21,151 nucleotides of DNA from a virus: positions 1 through 21,151 of the IMG/VR virus record IMGVR_UViG_3300032265_001813; one strand, given 5' to 3'. Made by a program: the position numbers and the translations under genes. Under the pieces are notes generated by a model, which saw only the letters and a program-made list of their open reading frames with translations, had not been told where the DNA came from and made no database searches. Shown piece by piece: positions 6,983 through 16,017 of the stretch. Each line of letters starts with the position of its first letter. Within the stretch, counting starts at the first letter, position 1.

Positions 6983-9004
6983 TTAAAATTCAAAGATTAA
7001 CTGATACTGTTCTGACTGATTGTTGGCTCTAGTAATCTGAGCAAGATTTTCTAAGTACAAGATCTTACCGCTACCAAAAACAACCTCTGGTAAGTATTTA
7101 TTCGTCAGTGTGGCGACGGCTCCAGAATTTAAACCAACTATCGTGTTAGAAGTATTAAATATACCGTTTTGATTTGTAACAAAATAATTAGTTACGCCGT
7201 TTATATTCTGAACAGAATGAAGAATAGCGCTGGATACTATATTGGAAATTTGTGTTACTGTCTCATTTATTTGAAAAGTTCCGGTTGTAGTAGTCCCTGT
7301 ATATCTATAAGCTTCTACGAAAGTATCAAACTGCTTAGATACACCGTTTATAACTATATCGCTGATAACATTAGCGACAGCTCCGGAAGAACTACCAACC
7401 AATAACGTATCAGTTTTTATGTGACCAATGAGATTTTTTATCTCTATCTGACCAGTAGTCACACTATCTATGGTTCCGTAAGCTTGAGTGTCAAGAGTAT
7501 AGACAGTAGCGTTAGCAAAAGTATATGGACTCTGCAAGTTGAGTGTAGCATATGTGCTGTTAGTAACACCACCAACCACAAAAAGCTGATCTACAGTTCC
7601 AGTAGAAACATAGATTAAAGTATTAGCTGTAAGAAGAGTGTCAAAAGATCCGTTGTTTGCGGCTACCATAACATTATTACCGCTAGAAATATTTACGTTC
7701 TGTTGAATTCTTTTAGGATAGAAACTATATACGGTTTCGTTTCCAATAAAAGTACCTCTAGAAGAAGAGTATTTTACTACAACGCTAGAATACTGAGGAT
7801 TCAAAAGTACACCGATCTGTCTATAGTAGCTAGAAGATGGGATAGTATTACTTTCTGAGTTTCTAAATTTAACGCTGATCTCTGCTGCAGAACAATACAA
7901 CTCGTTGGCTGGATTGGAACCATGACCTCCAGGAGGAGATAAGATTGGTCTAACTGTGGCTATACTAGTAGGGTTAACATACTGAGAAGCATACACTTCA
8001 GCGTTTGCTATCTTATAGTCTTGACCCTTACTTAACATCTCTATACGAGATATAGTGTTTCCGTTTGGATTAACATAAGCCCATGCTGTAGCATTAACAG
8101 ATTGAGTTTGATCGCCCGTTATATAGACGCCCGGATATATCGAATACGTCGAAGTATTATCCGGATTAGGATTGAACGGAGCGTTCAAAGTCATAAATTT
8201 AGTTGCAGTAGAACCGTTATAGATGTTTATATTTCTATATTGTCCTCTTCCTGTACCAGAAGTGATAGCTAACACGCATCCCTTATAGTAGTCATCTACT
8301 TGAGAAGCTCCACCTACACTGATAGCGTAGTTATAAGCGTTTTGATACACGCCGATATCACTCGTACTGAAGTAGCCGTTAACAATATAGTTGTTGTAAC
8401 CTGAACCGGTAGAAATGATCTTCACTGCTTCTATAGAACCAGATACTGCCGAATTGATTACTTCTACGTTAGCGGTGTAGGGAATATATGTATCAGTAGC
8501 AAACTGATCGTATGAAGAGCTATCAAAACTATACATGTATTTCCAAGTATAGCCGTCAGTTGGGCTAGTATAGACTCCGTCGCTACCTATAGCCAAGAAA
8601 TCTGGTTGTACAGTAGATACGGCGCCGCTATTGTTGTCTAAGCACTTGAATACATGATAGTAGCTTCCACCGAATACATAAACATAGAATATTTCAGAAG
8701 ATAAGTTTATATCTTGATCATCGTACATGCTATATACAGAACCAGATATCCACTGATATTTTTTTATAACCAAAGAAACATCAGTAGTCTTAGCTAACTT
8801 TCCAAATATCATATTACGATAAACATCGATGTATGTTTGATTAACGTTGTCGTATATTGTAGGAATAACGCTGTTATTATACGGTTGATGATTACCGGCA
8901 AACACATAGTAGTAGTTACCGTTAGCACCAGTCTTATTGAAAGAATCTACAAAGTTCTGAGCGGAGTTGTATCTATATGTGTTTGGTATAAGTTGTTGCG
9001 CCAT
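6983..9004 (-). CDS. 8: Baseplate wedge protein gp8-like, enlarged
   Basis: The product is 673 residues, against about 334 in T4 gp8. T4-like landmarks are present in order: YYHVFKCLDNNSGA near 115-128 (T4 has VYRCLD), then the DGYTWKYMYSF strand near 150-160 and TYIPY near 172-176, and at the C-terminus KILYLENLAQITR...EQYQLIFEF (T4: MIYMENRPPI...EINILFTF). Residues 355-400 hold SPPGGHGSNPANEL and a VKFRNSESNTI strand, typical as far as I recall of gp8 from aquatic T4-like phages. The extra length lies mainly between residues 190 and 635 and includes beta-modules near 500-552 and 568-632. gp8 dimerises in T4 and bridges gp6/gp7 and gp10 in each wedge. The ATG abuts the TAA of the fibre gene with no gap, and GGAG lies 5 nt upstream inside that gene. 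Confidence 0.87.
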   Translation of the reverse strand: MAQQLIPNTYRYNSAQNFVDSFNKTGANGNYYYVFAGNHQPYNNSVIPTIYDNVNQTYIDVYRNMIFGKLAKTTDVSLVIKKYQWISGSVYSMYDDQDINLSSEIFYVYVFGGSYYHVFKCLDNNSGAVSTVQPDFLAIGSDGVYTSPTDGYTWKYMYSFDSSSYDQFATDTYIPYTANVEVINSAVSGSIEAVKIISTGSGYNNYIVNGYFSTSDIGVYQNAYNYAISVGGASQVDDYYKGCVLAITSGTGRGQYRNINIYNGSTATKFMTLNAPFNPNPDNTSTYSIYPGVYITGDQTQSVNATAWAYVNPNGNTISRIEMLSKGQDYKIANAEVYASQYVNPTSIATVRPILSPPGGHGSNPANELYCSAAEISVKFRNSESNTIPSSSYYRQIGVLLNPQYSSVVVKYSSSRGTFIGNETVYSFYPKRIQQNVNISSGNNVMVAANNGSFDTLLTANTLIYVSTGTVDQLFVVGGVTNSTYATLNLQSPYTFANATVYTLDTQAYGTIDSVTTGQIEIKNLIGHIKTDTLLVGSSSGAVANVISDIVINGVSKQFDTFVEAYRYTGTTTTGTFQINETVTQISNIVSSAILHSVQNINGVTNYFVTNQNGIFNTSNTIVGLNSGAVATLTNKYLPEVVFGSGKILYLENLAQITRANNQSEQYQLIFEF

Positions 9005-11059
9005 TTAGACTCCGATCGCCATATAATATACTAAAACTTGTGCACCCGTAATCGGTACTCTGATGCTAGCTACAGTAGTGTTTGCAGCTATTACAGAAGC
9101 AAATCCACCGGTAGATCCCGTTACAGAAACGTTGTTACTTGTAGCTTGAACGTTATAAAGAGTAGTGAAAGCTGAAGTGAAAGTAGCATCGCCAGTAGAA
9201 GAATTAGCAAGCACTGTACCCCAGTTCATCTTTATACCGTTCGGTAACCAGACGTATCCGTTTGCAGCCTTAGATGATGTTCCGATATTCAGAGTATTAC
9301 TGTTGATAGTACCGGTATTTATAGTGAAAGAAGTAGAGTTTACAGTAGTATTGATGGTGTTGTTACCAAGTAGAAGAGTACCATTGTTTAGATAAGAACC
9401 GCCGGTACCAGTTGTAGTATTTCCTGCAGCAAAAGCTGCAGCGTTAACTAGATTAGTATGATATGTACCAGTAGTGTTAGCTATGAACGATGTACCGACT
9501 GTAAACGATGCAGCGTTAACTAGATTAGTATGATATGTACCAGTAGTGTTAGCTATGAATGATGTACCGACTGTAAACGATGCAGCATTGACGATACTAG
9601 TATAGACACCAGCAGTATTAGCTATAGTTATAGCATTTATATTTAGACCAACTGTAGTTAAGAAAGCATTTGTAGAATTATTACCGATAAAAATGATAGT
9701 ATCGTTTGCTACAGTTGCTCCGGTACCAGTAGTCAAATCTGTAGAAGAACCGGTATAGATACCAGAAGTATTAGCAGTAAATCCGGTCCCAACTGTAAAA
9801 GATGAAGCGTTTACAGTATTAGTATAGACACCTGTTGAATTAGCAACAGTCGCTGTACCGTTTATAAACAAACCTGCAGTAGTTATAGCAGTGTTGATAG
9901 TAGTATTACCGGTATAGAATCCAGTAGAGTTAGAGTAAGTCGACCAAGCAGAAGAATTGATGTATCCTGTATAAACACCGGTGCTGTTAGCGATGGTGCT
10001 TTGACCTACGCTGAAGTATAAAGCGTTAGCGTATCCATTAACGTGTAGTCCGATAGCATTAGCCATAAACATCGTTTGATAGCCAACGTTTCCAGTATAC
10101 ACAATGAAATCATCGTTTGTACCAACGCTTATTCTTCCATGACCAGAAACATAATCTACAACTATACCGTCAGTATAAACTAAAGTATTAGTAGTAAACT
10201 GACCATTAGAATAGAAACCGTTTCCTGAATTAATAGTATTGGCAATATACATATTTCCGCCAATATTAATGTTACCAGAAATATTAGCACTATATGCTGT
10301 TACAACGTTTGAGTAAAGATTCCAAAGATTAGACGTATTACCAAGATTTAAATTGTTAGATGACGGTGTAAAATTTACGTTAGATTGCCAAGCTGTACCA
10401 GTAGACTGGTAAACTAAGTTAGCATAGCTTCCTACTATTATACCAGAACCAATAGCAGCTGCTGCAGTAGCAGCATTATTAGAGACCACAATATACTTAT
10501 CGTTTGTAGTTATAACTGTAGCATTAACAAAAGTTGTGTTACCTGAAACAAAAAGAGTACCTGTAATAGAAAGATTTCCACCGACAGAAACATTATTGGT
10601 AACGTTTAAAATACCAACGTTAGCTGTATTTGATACAGTTATAGAGCTTACTGATAAACCAGTATTAACAGAAATACCAGAAGCGTTAGCTATAAAACTG
10701 CCATTACTTACATTTATACCGTTGCTGAAGAATACGTTCGCTCCGGTGAAATTAAGATTACCAGTTAAAGTTCTACTGTCTGTAGATAAAACATAGTTGT
10801 TTCCAAGATATCCAGCAAGATAAACGGAGTTGTTTGATGTACCGGTATACGATGTAGAGTTTATAGTAGATGTGCTTGTACCGTTAGCACCGGTTATGGT
10901 TATCGTGTTAGAAAAAGCTACAGTTTTAGTGGTTGCATTGATAACTACCGTAGTATAGTAATCAGAAAAGTTTGAGTTGATCTTTCCCATAGCAGTACGA
11001 AGCGGATCACCGGTACCATCGTTGGCTGTATTACCAATATTAATAACTTGTTGTGCCAT
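9005..11059 (-). CDS. Tail fibre protein with gp9/gp10-type N-terminus and gp53-like tip domain
   Basis: The product is 684 residues. The first 34 hold INIGNTANDGTGDPLR followed by KINSNFSDYY, the same module that opens T4 gp10 (INIGNVVDDGTGDYLR...KINENFDELY) and is related to the start of gp9; it is probably the baseplate-docking part. Residues 35-350 are Thr/Ser/Asn/Gly-rich beta structure typical of trimeric fibre shafts. Residues 355-545 contain loose repeats of about 24 residues with a TGVYT-type core. Residues 598-684 (WLPNGIKMNWGTV ... YYMAIGV) resemble the gp53-like tail-fibre C-terminal domain that commonly forms a receptor-binding tip. An enzymatic function is not suggested. TAGGA overlaps the upstream TAG stop, 7 nt before ATG. 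It lies between genes 7 and 8, which are adjacent in T4. Likely role: short or side fibre that contacts the host, inferred from the architecture. Confidence 0.8.
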   Translation of the reverse strand: MAQQVINIGNTANDGTGDPLRTAMGKINSNFSDYYTTVVINATTKTVAFSNTITITGANGTSTSTINSTSYTGTSNNSVYLAGYLGNNYVLSTDSRTLTGNLNFTGANVFFSNGINVSNGSFIANASGISVNTGLSVSSITVSNTANVGILNVTNNVSVGGNLSITGTLFVSGNTTFVNATVITTNDKYIVVSNNAATAAAAIGSGIIVGSYANLVYQSTGTAWQSNVNFTPSSNNLNLGNTSNLWNLYSNVVTAYSANISGNINIGGNMYIANTINSGNGFYSNGQFTTNTLVYTDGIVVDYVSGHGRISVGTNDDFIVYTGNVGYQTMFMANAIGLHVNGYANALYFSVGQSTIANSTGVYTGYINSSAWSTYSNSTGFYTGNTTINTAITTAGLFINGTATVANSTGVYTNTVNASSFTVGTGFTANTSGIYTGSSTDLTTGTGATVANDTIIFIGNNSTNAFLTTVGLNINAITIANTAGVYTSIVNAASFTVGTSFIANTTGTYHTNLVNAASFTVGTSFIANTTGTYHTNLVNAAAFAAGNTTTGTGGSYLNNGTLLLGNNTINTTVNSTSFTINTGTINSNTLNIGTSSKAANGYVWLPNGIKMNWGTVLANSSTGDATFTSAFTTLYNVQATSNNVSVTGSTGGFASVIAANTTVASIRVPITGAQVLVYYMAIGV
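9437..9580 (-). repeat. Tandem duplication, two 72-bp copies in the fibre gene
   Basis: Copies at 9437-9508 and 9509-9580 are identical except for one base (C at 9488, T at 9560). They encode two identical 24-residue blocks, residues 494-517 and 518-541, each beginning SFTVGTSFIANTTG. The one difference is silent (TCG or TCA, Ser). A diverged further copy flanks each side in the protein. Confidence 0.95.
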
Positions 11060-11068
11060 CTACAATTC

Positions 11069-13714
11069 CTACGGTTTATAAATCATGTCTGAAGTAAAAT
11101 AAGTACTGTCATCGGTTATGTCATATCTATCTACTGTCGTGTTAATAAGAGTCAAATATCTGTCTATTTTAGATTGAACTGGCAAAATAGAACTTATAAC
11201 ACTAGATGCAAAATATTTTGTGCCGGCGACATGAAGCAGTTGTTTTAGCATCGCTTCATATTTATCTAACGTCACAGCAGATCTTATTTCATAAGAGTAA
11301 TCTTGATAGTAGTAACCGTCATAAATTTTCTTAGTATCACTCAAGAACCCGTTACGATCTCTATAGAATCCTAGAGTCTTTCCTTGAGTTCCTTGAGAAT
11401 CTGTGTTTGAAGTTCTTGTTCCAAGAAGCATATGAGCTGTACCAGCTCTTGTCCCATCCAAAGAATAGAAATCTCCAAGCTCATCGTGTTGATAACCTAA
11501 ACCAGAATCTATAACATCTATGTTTGTTACTGAACCTACTTCAGTAACAACGTTAGCTGTAACTATAGAGTTTACACCCATAGATTTTGAATTGTTGTTT
11601 GCATAAACAAAATTAACATAAGCATTGGTTCCAGAACCAAGACCTGTTATATAAGTGTTTGTGACTGTATTAGAAAAAGAATTTTCAAAGTTTATAAGTC
11701 TTAGAGACAATGTATTAGAAGTACTAGTGTATCCTAACACTATACCGTTAGCACCAGTAGAAGTCTGGATTACGCTTTCTCCAGTTATAAAGTTAGCTGT
11801 AGCGTTAGAAATTTGAAGATCTACATCTTTTATTAAGTATTGTGATATAAGAGGACTATCTATCTTTACTACAGGAGGAACGTTATACTCTACACCGTTA
11901 TTGATACCGGTCAAGTTCAGTATGGTACCTATAGTCTTTTCGGCAAAGTTTAAACAGTTTGCGATCGGTGTAGTTGATGTAGCGTTAGCTATCACGGTTG
12001 GTTTAAAACCGTAGTCTGTAGCATTCAAACGAACCGTCAACTTATCACGAAGAAAATCTGTGTTGAGTTCTATCTGTTCCGGATTTCCTAAAGAGCTAGA
12101 GAAAACAAAACTGGCTAGCTCTCCCTTAGAGATAGTCAAAACCGTTCCGTTGCTATAAACGTTACCGTCATAAGCTTGAGTGTAAACATAATTACCAGTG
12201 TTGCTATAGAACTGGTTGCTGATATCGATGACGCCAACGTCTACTGATATATTATTAACGTTGGCTGATCTACCAGAAGAAGTGCTGTAGATATTGGCAC
12301 CGTAAACAAAAATTCCGTTAGTGTTCGCTACAGTAATAGTGCCACTAAAACTGCTGGAAGTTGAACCGATTATTTTTGCATAAGCACTGTACGTGCCGTT
12401 GTTAGCTAATTGATAAACATACTCGTTGTTGCTGAAGGGTAAAGAGTTAGCATAAGATATGACAACATTACCAGTAGTGCCAATAATATTTGCTGTAGCA
12501 GTTTGATCTACGATTCCACCAGAATCAATATTAGCAGTTATAGTGTTTCCAGTATTATAGTAACCGTTAACGGTTCCAGCTCCTCGACAATCAACGTTGC
12601 CGGAAATAACTGTAACATACATAAGACCAGCAGTATTAGAATTTTTTGTAAATCCTTGTACTGCAAAAGATCCTTTTATACTTCCGTTGCTGTAGTAGTT
12701 AAAATAAAAATCACCTGCGTTTATATCTGGAACAGTAGAATTCAAATTAGCATATTTAAAGTTATTAAAGTTGACAATAGCTTGTGGCGCTACGAGCTTA
12801 TCGTAGTCTCCAAAATAGTTATTGCTGAAAGCAGTATTCACTTGAACGTTTGATATTCTTATAACTTTTTCTGAGATATGAATATCAGAATCGCTCGTGA
12901 AACCAAAACCACCGTCTACTAGATTAAACTCAACTTTACCGGTAACATCAGCTACTCCAGATACTCTACCTTTAGCGCTAGAACCTTGCGGAGAATCTAT
13001 CGTTACTATATCACCGATACTGAATCCTTTACTTCCAGTCACGATTCTTACTTTTGTAAGAGATCCAATAATCTTCGGGTTGTTTACTACACTAACTTGC
13101 TTACTTGTTTTAACGATCTCACCGGTAATAAAATTACCACGAATAGCCGATATAACAAACACTTCTACATAAGTGCCCTTTATCTTCTTTCTTAGAAGCT
13201 TCTCTACAAAGGCTGTTGTACCAGTCTGTAATCCTATTATCTCTTTTCCAACAAAAACTATATTGTAAGGAGAAGGACTAATTTCTAGATAGTACTGTTC
13301 GTAGTAGTCACCGCTAGATAGTCTAAAAATATCTTCGCCAGGAAGATATATCGTAGCTGGAGTATCAAAAACTACTTTGAACAGTAAGTCTATAGCTCTG
13401 GGTGTACCCTTAGATCTATAAAGATCAAGGCTGTGCTTGACCATTCTTTTTAGAGACGCTGCTGTCTGGAATTGAATGTTCTTCAGATACTTTTCTTTGA
13501 AGTATACAAGAAAACTATCTACCGTACTATCGATATCTCTGTATTCTTGAAGACGACGTGAATGATAGATGGGGCCGCCGATATTATTTTGTTGAGATTC
13601 CATCCAAACATAATACTGTTTGACGAACTCAATAAACAGAGGACCTTCTTCTTGTAAGAAGAATGGAAACTGTGATTCAACTAGATTCGATACTGTTTTT
13701 TCGATATTGAGCAT
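11069..13714 (-). CDS. 7: Baseplate wedge protein gp7-like
   Basis: The product is 881 residues (T4 gp7 about 1032). The N-terminal 150 residues match the second half of T4 gp7: a helical region FIEFVKQYYVWMES, then LDLYRSKGTPRAIDLLFKVV (T4: YDFYSTKGIEASYKFLFKVL), then a GEDIFRLSSGDY strand. The C-terminal end (about 803-840) has YQDYSYEIRSAVTLDKYEAM followed by LLHVAGTKYF, matching T4 RSYYVMKIKSNLPSSRWKSD...FVHPVGFGF. The N-terminal half of T4 gp7 has no counterpart. In its place the middle (155-700) holds several beta-modules (about 155-205, 426-475, 641-685). gp7 initiates wedge assembly and spans the wedge in T4, binding gp10, gp8, gp6 and gp53. The start overlaps the gp6 stop by one base (TAATG), and the position after gene 6 agrees. 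Confidence 0.78.
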   Translation of the reverse strand: MLNIEKTVSNLVESQFPFFLQEEGPLFIEFVKQYYVWMESQQNNIGGPIYHSRRLQEYRDIDSTVDSFLVYFKEKYLKNIQFQTAASLKRMVKHSLDLYRSKGTPRAIDLLFKVVFDTPATIYLPGEDIFRLSSGDYYEQYYLEISPSPYNIVFVGKEIIGLQTGTTAFVEKLLRKKIKGTYVEVFVISAIRGNFITGEIVKTSKQVSVVNNPKIIGSLTKVRIVTGSKGFSIGDIVTIDSPQGSSAKGRVSGVADVTGKVEFNLVDGGFGFTSDSDIHISEKVIRISNVQVNTAFSNNYFGDYDKLVAPQAIVNFNNFKYANLNSTVPDINAGDFYFNYYSNGSIKGSFAVQGFTKNSNTAGLMYVTVISGNVDCRGAGTVNGYYNTGNTITANIDSGGIVDQTATANIIGTTGNVVISYANSLPFSNNEYVYQLANNGTYSAYAKIIGSTSSSFSGTITVANTNGIFVYGANIYSTSSGRSANVNNISVDVGVIDISNQFYSNTGNYVYTQAYDGNVYSNGTVLTISKGELASFVFSSSLGNPEQIELNTDFLRDKLTVRLNATDYGFKPTVIANATSTTPIANCLNFAEKTIGTILNLTGINNGVEYNVPPVVKIDSPLISQYLIKDVDLQISNATANFITGESVIQTSTGANGIVLGYTSTSNTLSLRLINFENSFSNTVTNTYITGLGSGTNAYVNFVYANNNSKSMGVNSIVTANVVTEVGSVTNIDVIDSGLGYQHDELGDFYSLDGTRAGTAHMLLGTRTSNTDSQGTQGKTLGFYRDRNGFLSDTKKIYDGYYYQDYSYEIRSAVTLDKYEAMLKQLLHVAGTKYFASSVISSILPVQSKIDRYLTLINTTVDRYDITDDSTYFTSDMIYKP

Positions 13715-15603
13715 TATTGTCTTACAGTGATGACGTTGATTTCAAGCTCATCTAAAGCTAACTCGAGTATATTGTTTCCGTTGGAAGTTATATCACCTTC
13801 TCGTGGAAGACCGTACAGTCTTATTTCGTTGCCTTCAAACTTATCAATATTAAAGTCATTTATATAAACTGCACCGGTATCATAGTTTACAGTACCAACA
13901 GTTTTTTGGAATTTATGATTGGTACCAACAAAAGAAACGATGTTTACTATACCAGCACCGTTATCTTCTAACACGCATGTTTCACCGTTGTATATAAACT
14001 TTGAAGATGATATCGCATGCAATCTATCTGCTGGATGAGTATTAGTCAAAGTAGGAATAGTAGATAACAAAGGAACACCGAGTCTGATAACCCAGTTCTG
14101 CGATACTCCTAAGAACGGTGTAAACTTCTTGAACACTGTTATATTAGTATCGTTACTGATGATACTTTGATCTGCATTATCGATAGAATTCAAAAGACGT
14201 GATTTTCTAAGAGTAACATTAAAGTTTTGTAGATAAGTAGTATCGAACTCTTGAATCACTGTAGATACTTGATTCTTGATCTGATCGGGTCTAGCAGAAG
14301 TAACGTTTATGTTGTAGTTAACTTTAGAAACTACTTTATAGTACAAGTTTTCTGGTGAGATGAATATAGCATCGATAGAAAGAGGAGAGCGAGGTTTTAT
14401 GAACTGTGCATACTCTATCTTTTTAGCATCTGGTAGGCCGTCTACATCTTTTAGTTTTACAGATACATAGACTTTACCAAAAAGCGGCGGATCAAATGTT
14501 TCTCCACCAAAAACAGCTATAGCACCTATTTCCGGAAACTGGTTTTGAAGAAGGATTTGATAGTCTCCTGGAGTTATAGCTCTCTCTTGAGTCTGAAAAT
14601 AGCGTGGAGCTTTGAATCTTATCTGAGCTATGCTTTCTGCTACAGCTCCACCATAAGACCCGCCCGAAATATCAGAAGATGCAACTATTTTTGGTATGCT
14701 TCCTCTGATCTCAGAATTACTAGTGCTACCAACATTAGTATCCAAAGAAAAGTTTAAAACACCGTTACCAAGATCACCCGCGCAAGTTCTGTACTGCACT
14801 GTGATAACTGCACCGTTTCTTGGTCTACGACCAATGATATCGTCACCGAATATAACTTCGTATTTTCCGTTTTCGGCTGCTTGCAAGAAAAATTTAAGAT
14901 CTGTACTGTTTATACCAAGAAGAGTTATAGAATAAGTGTAAGTATAAACGGTTGCTCCAGAGTTTTCAGATACCGTTACTGTAATACTATCTGTATCTAC
15001 AGTAGAATCTGATAAAACATATCTTTGATTTTCTAAAGAATAGTCAGATACAAAAGTGTCTGTTTGATAGTTTCCCTGATATATCACAAAAGGATTGACT
15101 ATATAACTGGTTCCAAGAGAATCATACTCTCTTGAAGACACATGAAAGTCAGAAGTATTAGCTGAAGTATTAGCGATAGGAGTATTGTTTATATACGTGC
15201 TGTCTGTAACGAAGTTATAAGATACACCCTTAGATATTCCACTGAATCTTGTGCCTTTTGGCATATAAAGAGTTTTTGCATCAGATTTTAGTTGTATGAC
15301 AAACGGTTCTAAAGTTATCTCTGCAGATTTATTAGATCTTGGAAGATAGTTAAGTTCTTTTGCATGAGAAACTATACTATCTTTTAACTGAGCAGAATCC
15401 AAGAAAGACTCGGAAGCTACCATATTAAGATAGAAGCCGTTCATGAAAGTGTTATAAGCTAACACATCCAAAAGAACGTTGATATTTGATCCTTCAAAAT
15501 CAAAGTCTTTGAAGATCGCTTGAGACTTCAAGTAATTTTTAAGATTTTGTTTGGTAGTATCAAAATCTAGTGATACAAGATCTAAAGAACTATTTGATGC
15601 CAT
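13714..15603 (-). CDS. 6: Baseplate wedge protein gp6 (baseplate J-like)
   Basis: The product is 629 residues, near T4 gp6 (660). The N-terminus has the DFDTTKQNLKNYLKSQ helix and FEGSNINVLLDVLAYNTFMN near 36-55, a signature of gp6 and related J-like wedge proteins. The central block near 314-375 has GGSYGGAVAESIAQIRFKAP, then QERAITPGDYQILL, then a VFGGETFDPPLFGKVYVSV strand, the conserved core of the family. gp6 dimers make the inner ring that holds the wedges round the hub and switch conformation when the sheath contracts. Its ATG overlaps the gp25 stop by one base and its own stop overlaps the gp7 start by one base. AAGAG lies about 8 nt upstream of the ATG. The assignment is secure. Confidence 0.93.
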   Translation of the reverse strand: MASNSSLDLVSLDFDTTKQNLKNYLKSQAIFKDFDFEGSNINVLLDVLAYNTFMNGFYLNMVASESFLDSAQLKDSIVSHAKELNYLPRSNKSAEITLEPFVIQLKSDAKTLYMPKGTRFSGISKGVSYNFVTDSTYINNTPIANTSANTSDFHVSSREYDSLGTSYIVNPFVIYQGNYQTDTFVSDYSLENQRYVLSDSTVDTDSITVTVSENSGATVYTYTYSITLLGINSTDLKFFLQAAENGKYEVIFGDDIIGRRPRNGAVITVQYRTCAGDLGNGVLNFSLDTNVGSTSNSEIRGSIPKIVASSDISGGSYGGAVAESIAQIRFKAPRYFQTQERAITPGDYQILLQNQFPEIGAIAVFGGETFDPPLFGKVYVSVKLKDVDGLPDAKKIEYAQFIKPRSPLSIDAIFISPENLYYKVVSKVNYNINVTSARPDQIKNQVSTVIQEFDTTYLQNFNVTLRKSRLLNSIDNADQSIISNDTNITVFKKFTPFLGVSQNWVIRLGVPLLSTIPTLTNTHPADRLHAISSSKFIYNGETCVLEDNGAGIVNIVSFVGTNHKFQKTVGTVNYDTGAVYINDFNIDKFEGNEIRLYGLPREGDITSNGNNILELALDELEINVITVRQ

Positions 15604-16016
15604 TAGCGAACTCTTTTAAGGATAAGATTTAAATTTTCTGTCTGTCCAGTATTTATTATAGAAAAAGCGATCGTTATCGTAACAGAATTTTCAGCTTCGT
15701 TACCGTATACGTTTACTCCCAAAAGTCTCGCTCTGGGTTCCTGATAAGTTACTGTATCTTCTACATACGTCTGTAAGTTCTGTAGAGTAAACGGATCTAA
15801 GTTTTCAAAAAGAGTTTTATAGACATTAGAACCTACAGTTGGAGAGAAAAGTCTTTCACCAAAATTAGTTAAGATAAGATTTCTGATAGACTGTTTGATA
15901 GACTCTCCGTTAGTAACTTTCGCTATATCGTTGGAAAGCGGGTGTAAGTCTAGATTAGACAGAAAGTCGCTGTATATTTCTGGTTGTTTTGGTGTAACTC
16001 TATCTGCTCTTGACAT
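15603..16016 (-). CDS. 25: Baseplate wedge protein gp25
   Basis: The product is 137 residues, close to T4 gp25 (132). It has the family landmarks: IKQSIRNLILTNFGERLFSP near 40-59, a LFENLDPFTLQNLQTYVEDT helix near 69-88, and the EPRARL motif near 93-98 that is conserved across gp25-like proteins of phages and type VI secretion (TssE). It also ends in the typical beta-hairpin (VTITIAFSIINTGQ). gp25 joins gp6 and gp53 at the inner baseplate and contacts the first sheath ring. The ATG is one base after the PAAR gene stop. No odd features were seen. Confidence 0.93.
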   Translation of the reverse strand: MSRADRVTPKQPEIYSDFLSNLDLHPLSNDIAKVTNGESIKQSIRNLILTNFGERLFSPTVGSNVYKTLFENLDPFTLQNLQTYVEDTVTYQEPRARLLGVNVYGNEAENSVTITIAFSIINTGQTENLNLILKRVR

Positions 16017-16017
16017 A

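Noticed and set aside
9316-9323. Exact TATAAATA on the minus strand, the T4 late promoter core
   Set aside because: It is inside the fibre coding frame, not before a gene start, and about one such octamer is expected by chance in A+T-rich DNA of this length. No other clear copy was found before genes.
9437-9580. CRISPR-like or regulatory repeat
   Set aside because: The repeats are directly adjacent, without spacers, in frame, and encode fibre shaft sequence.
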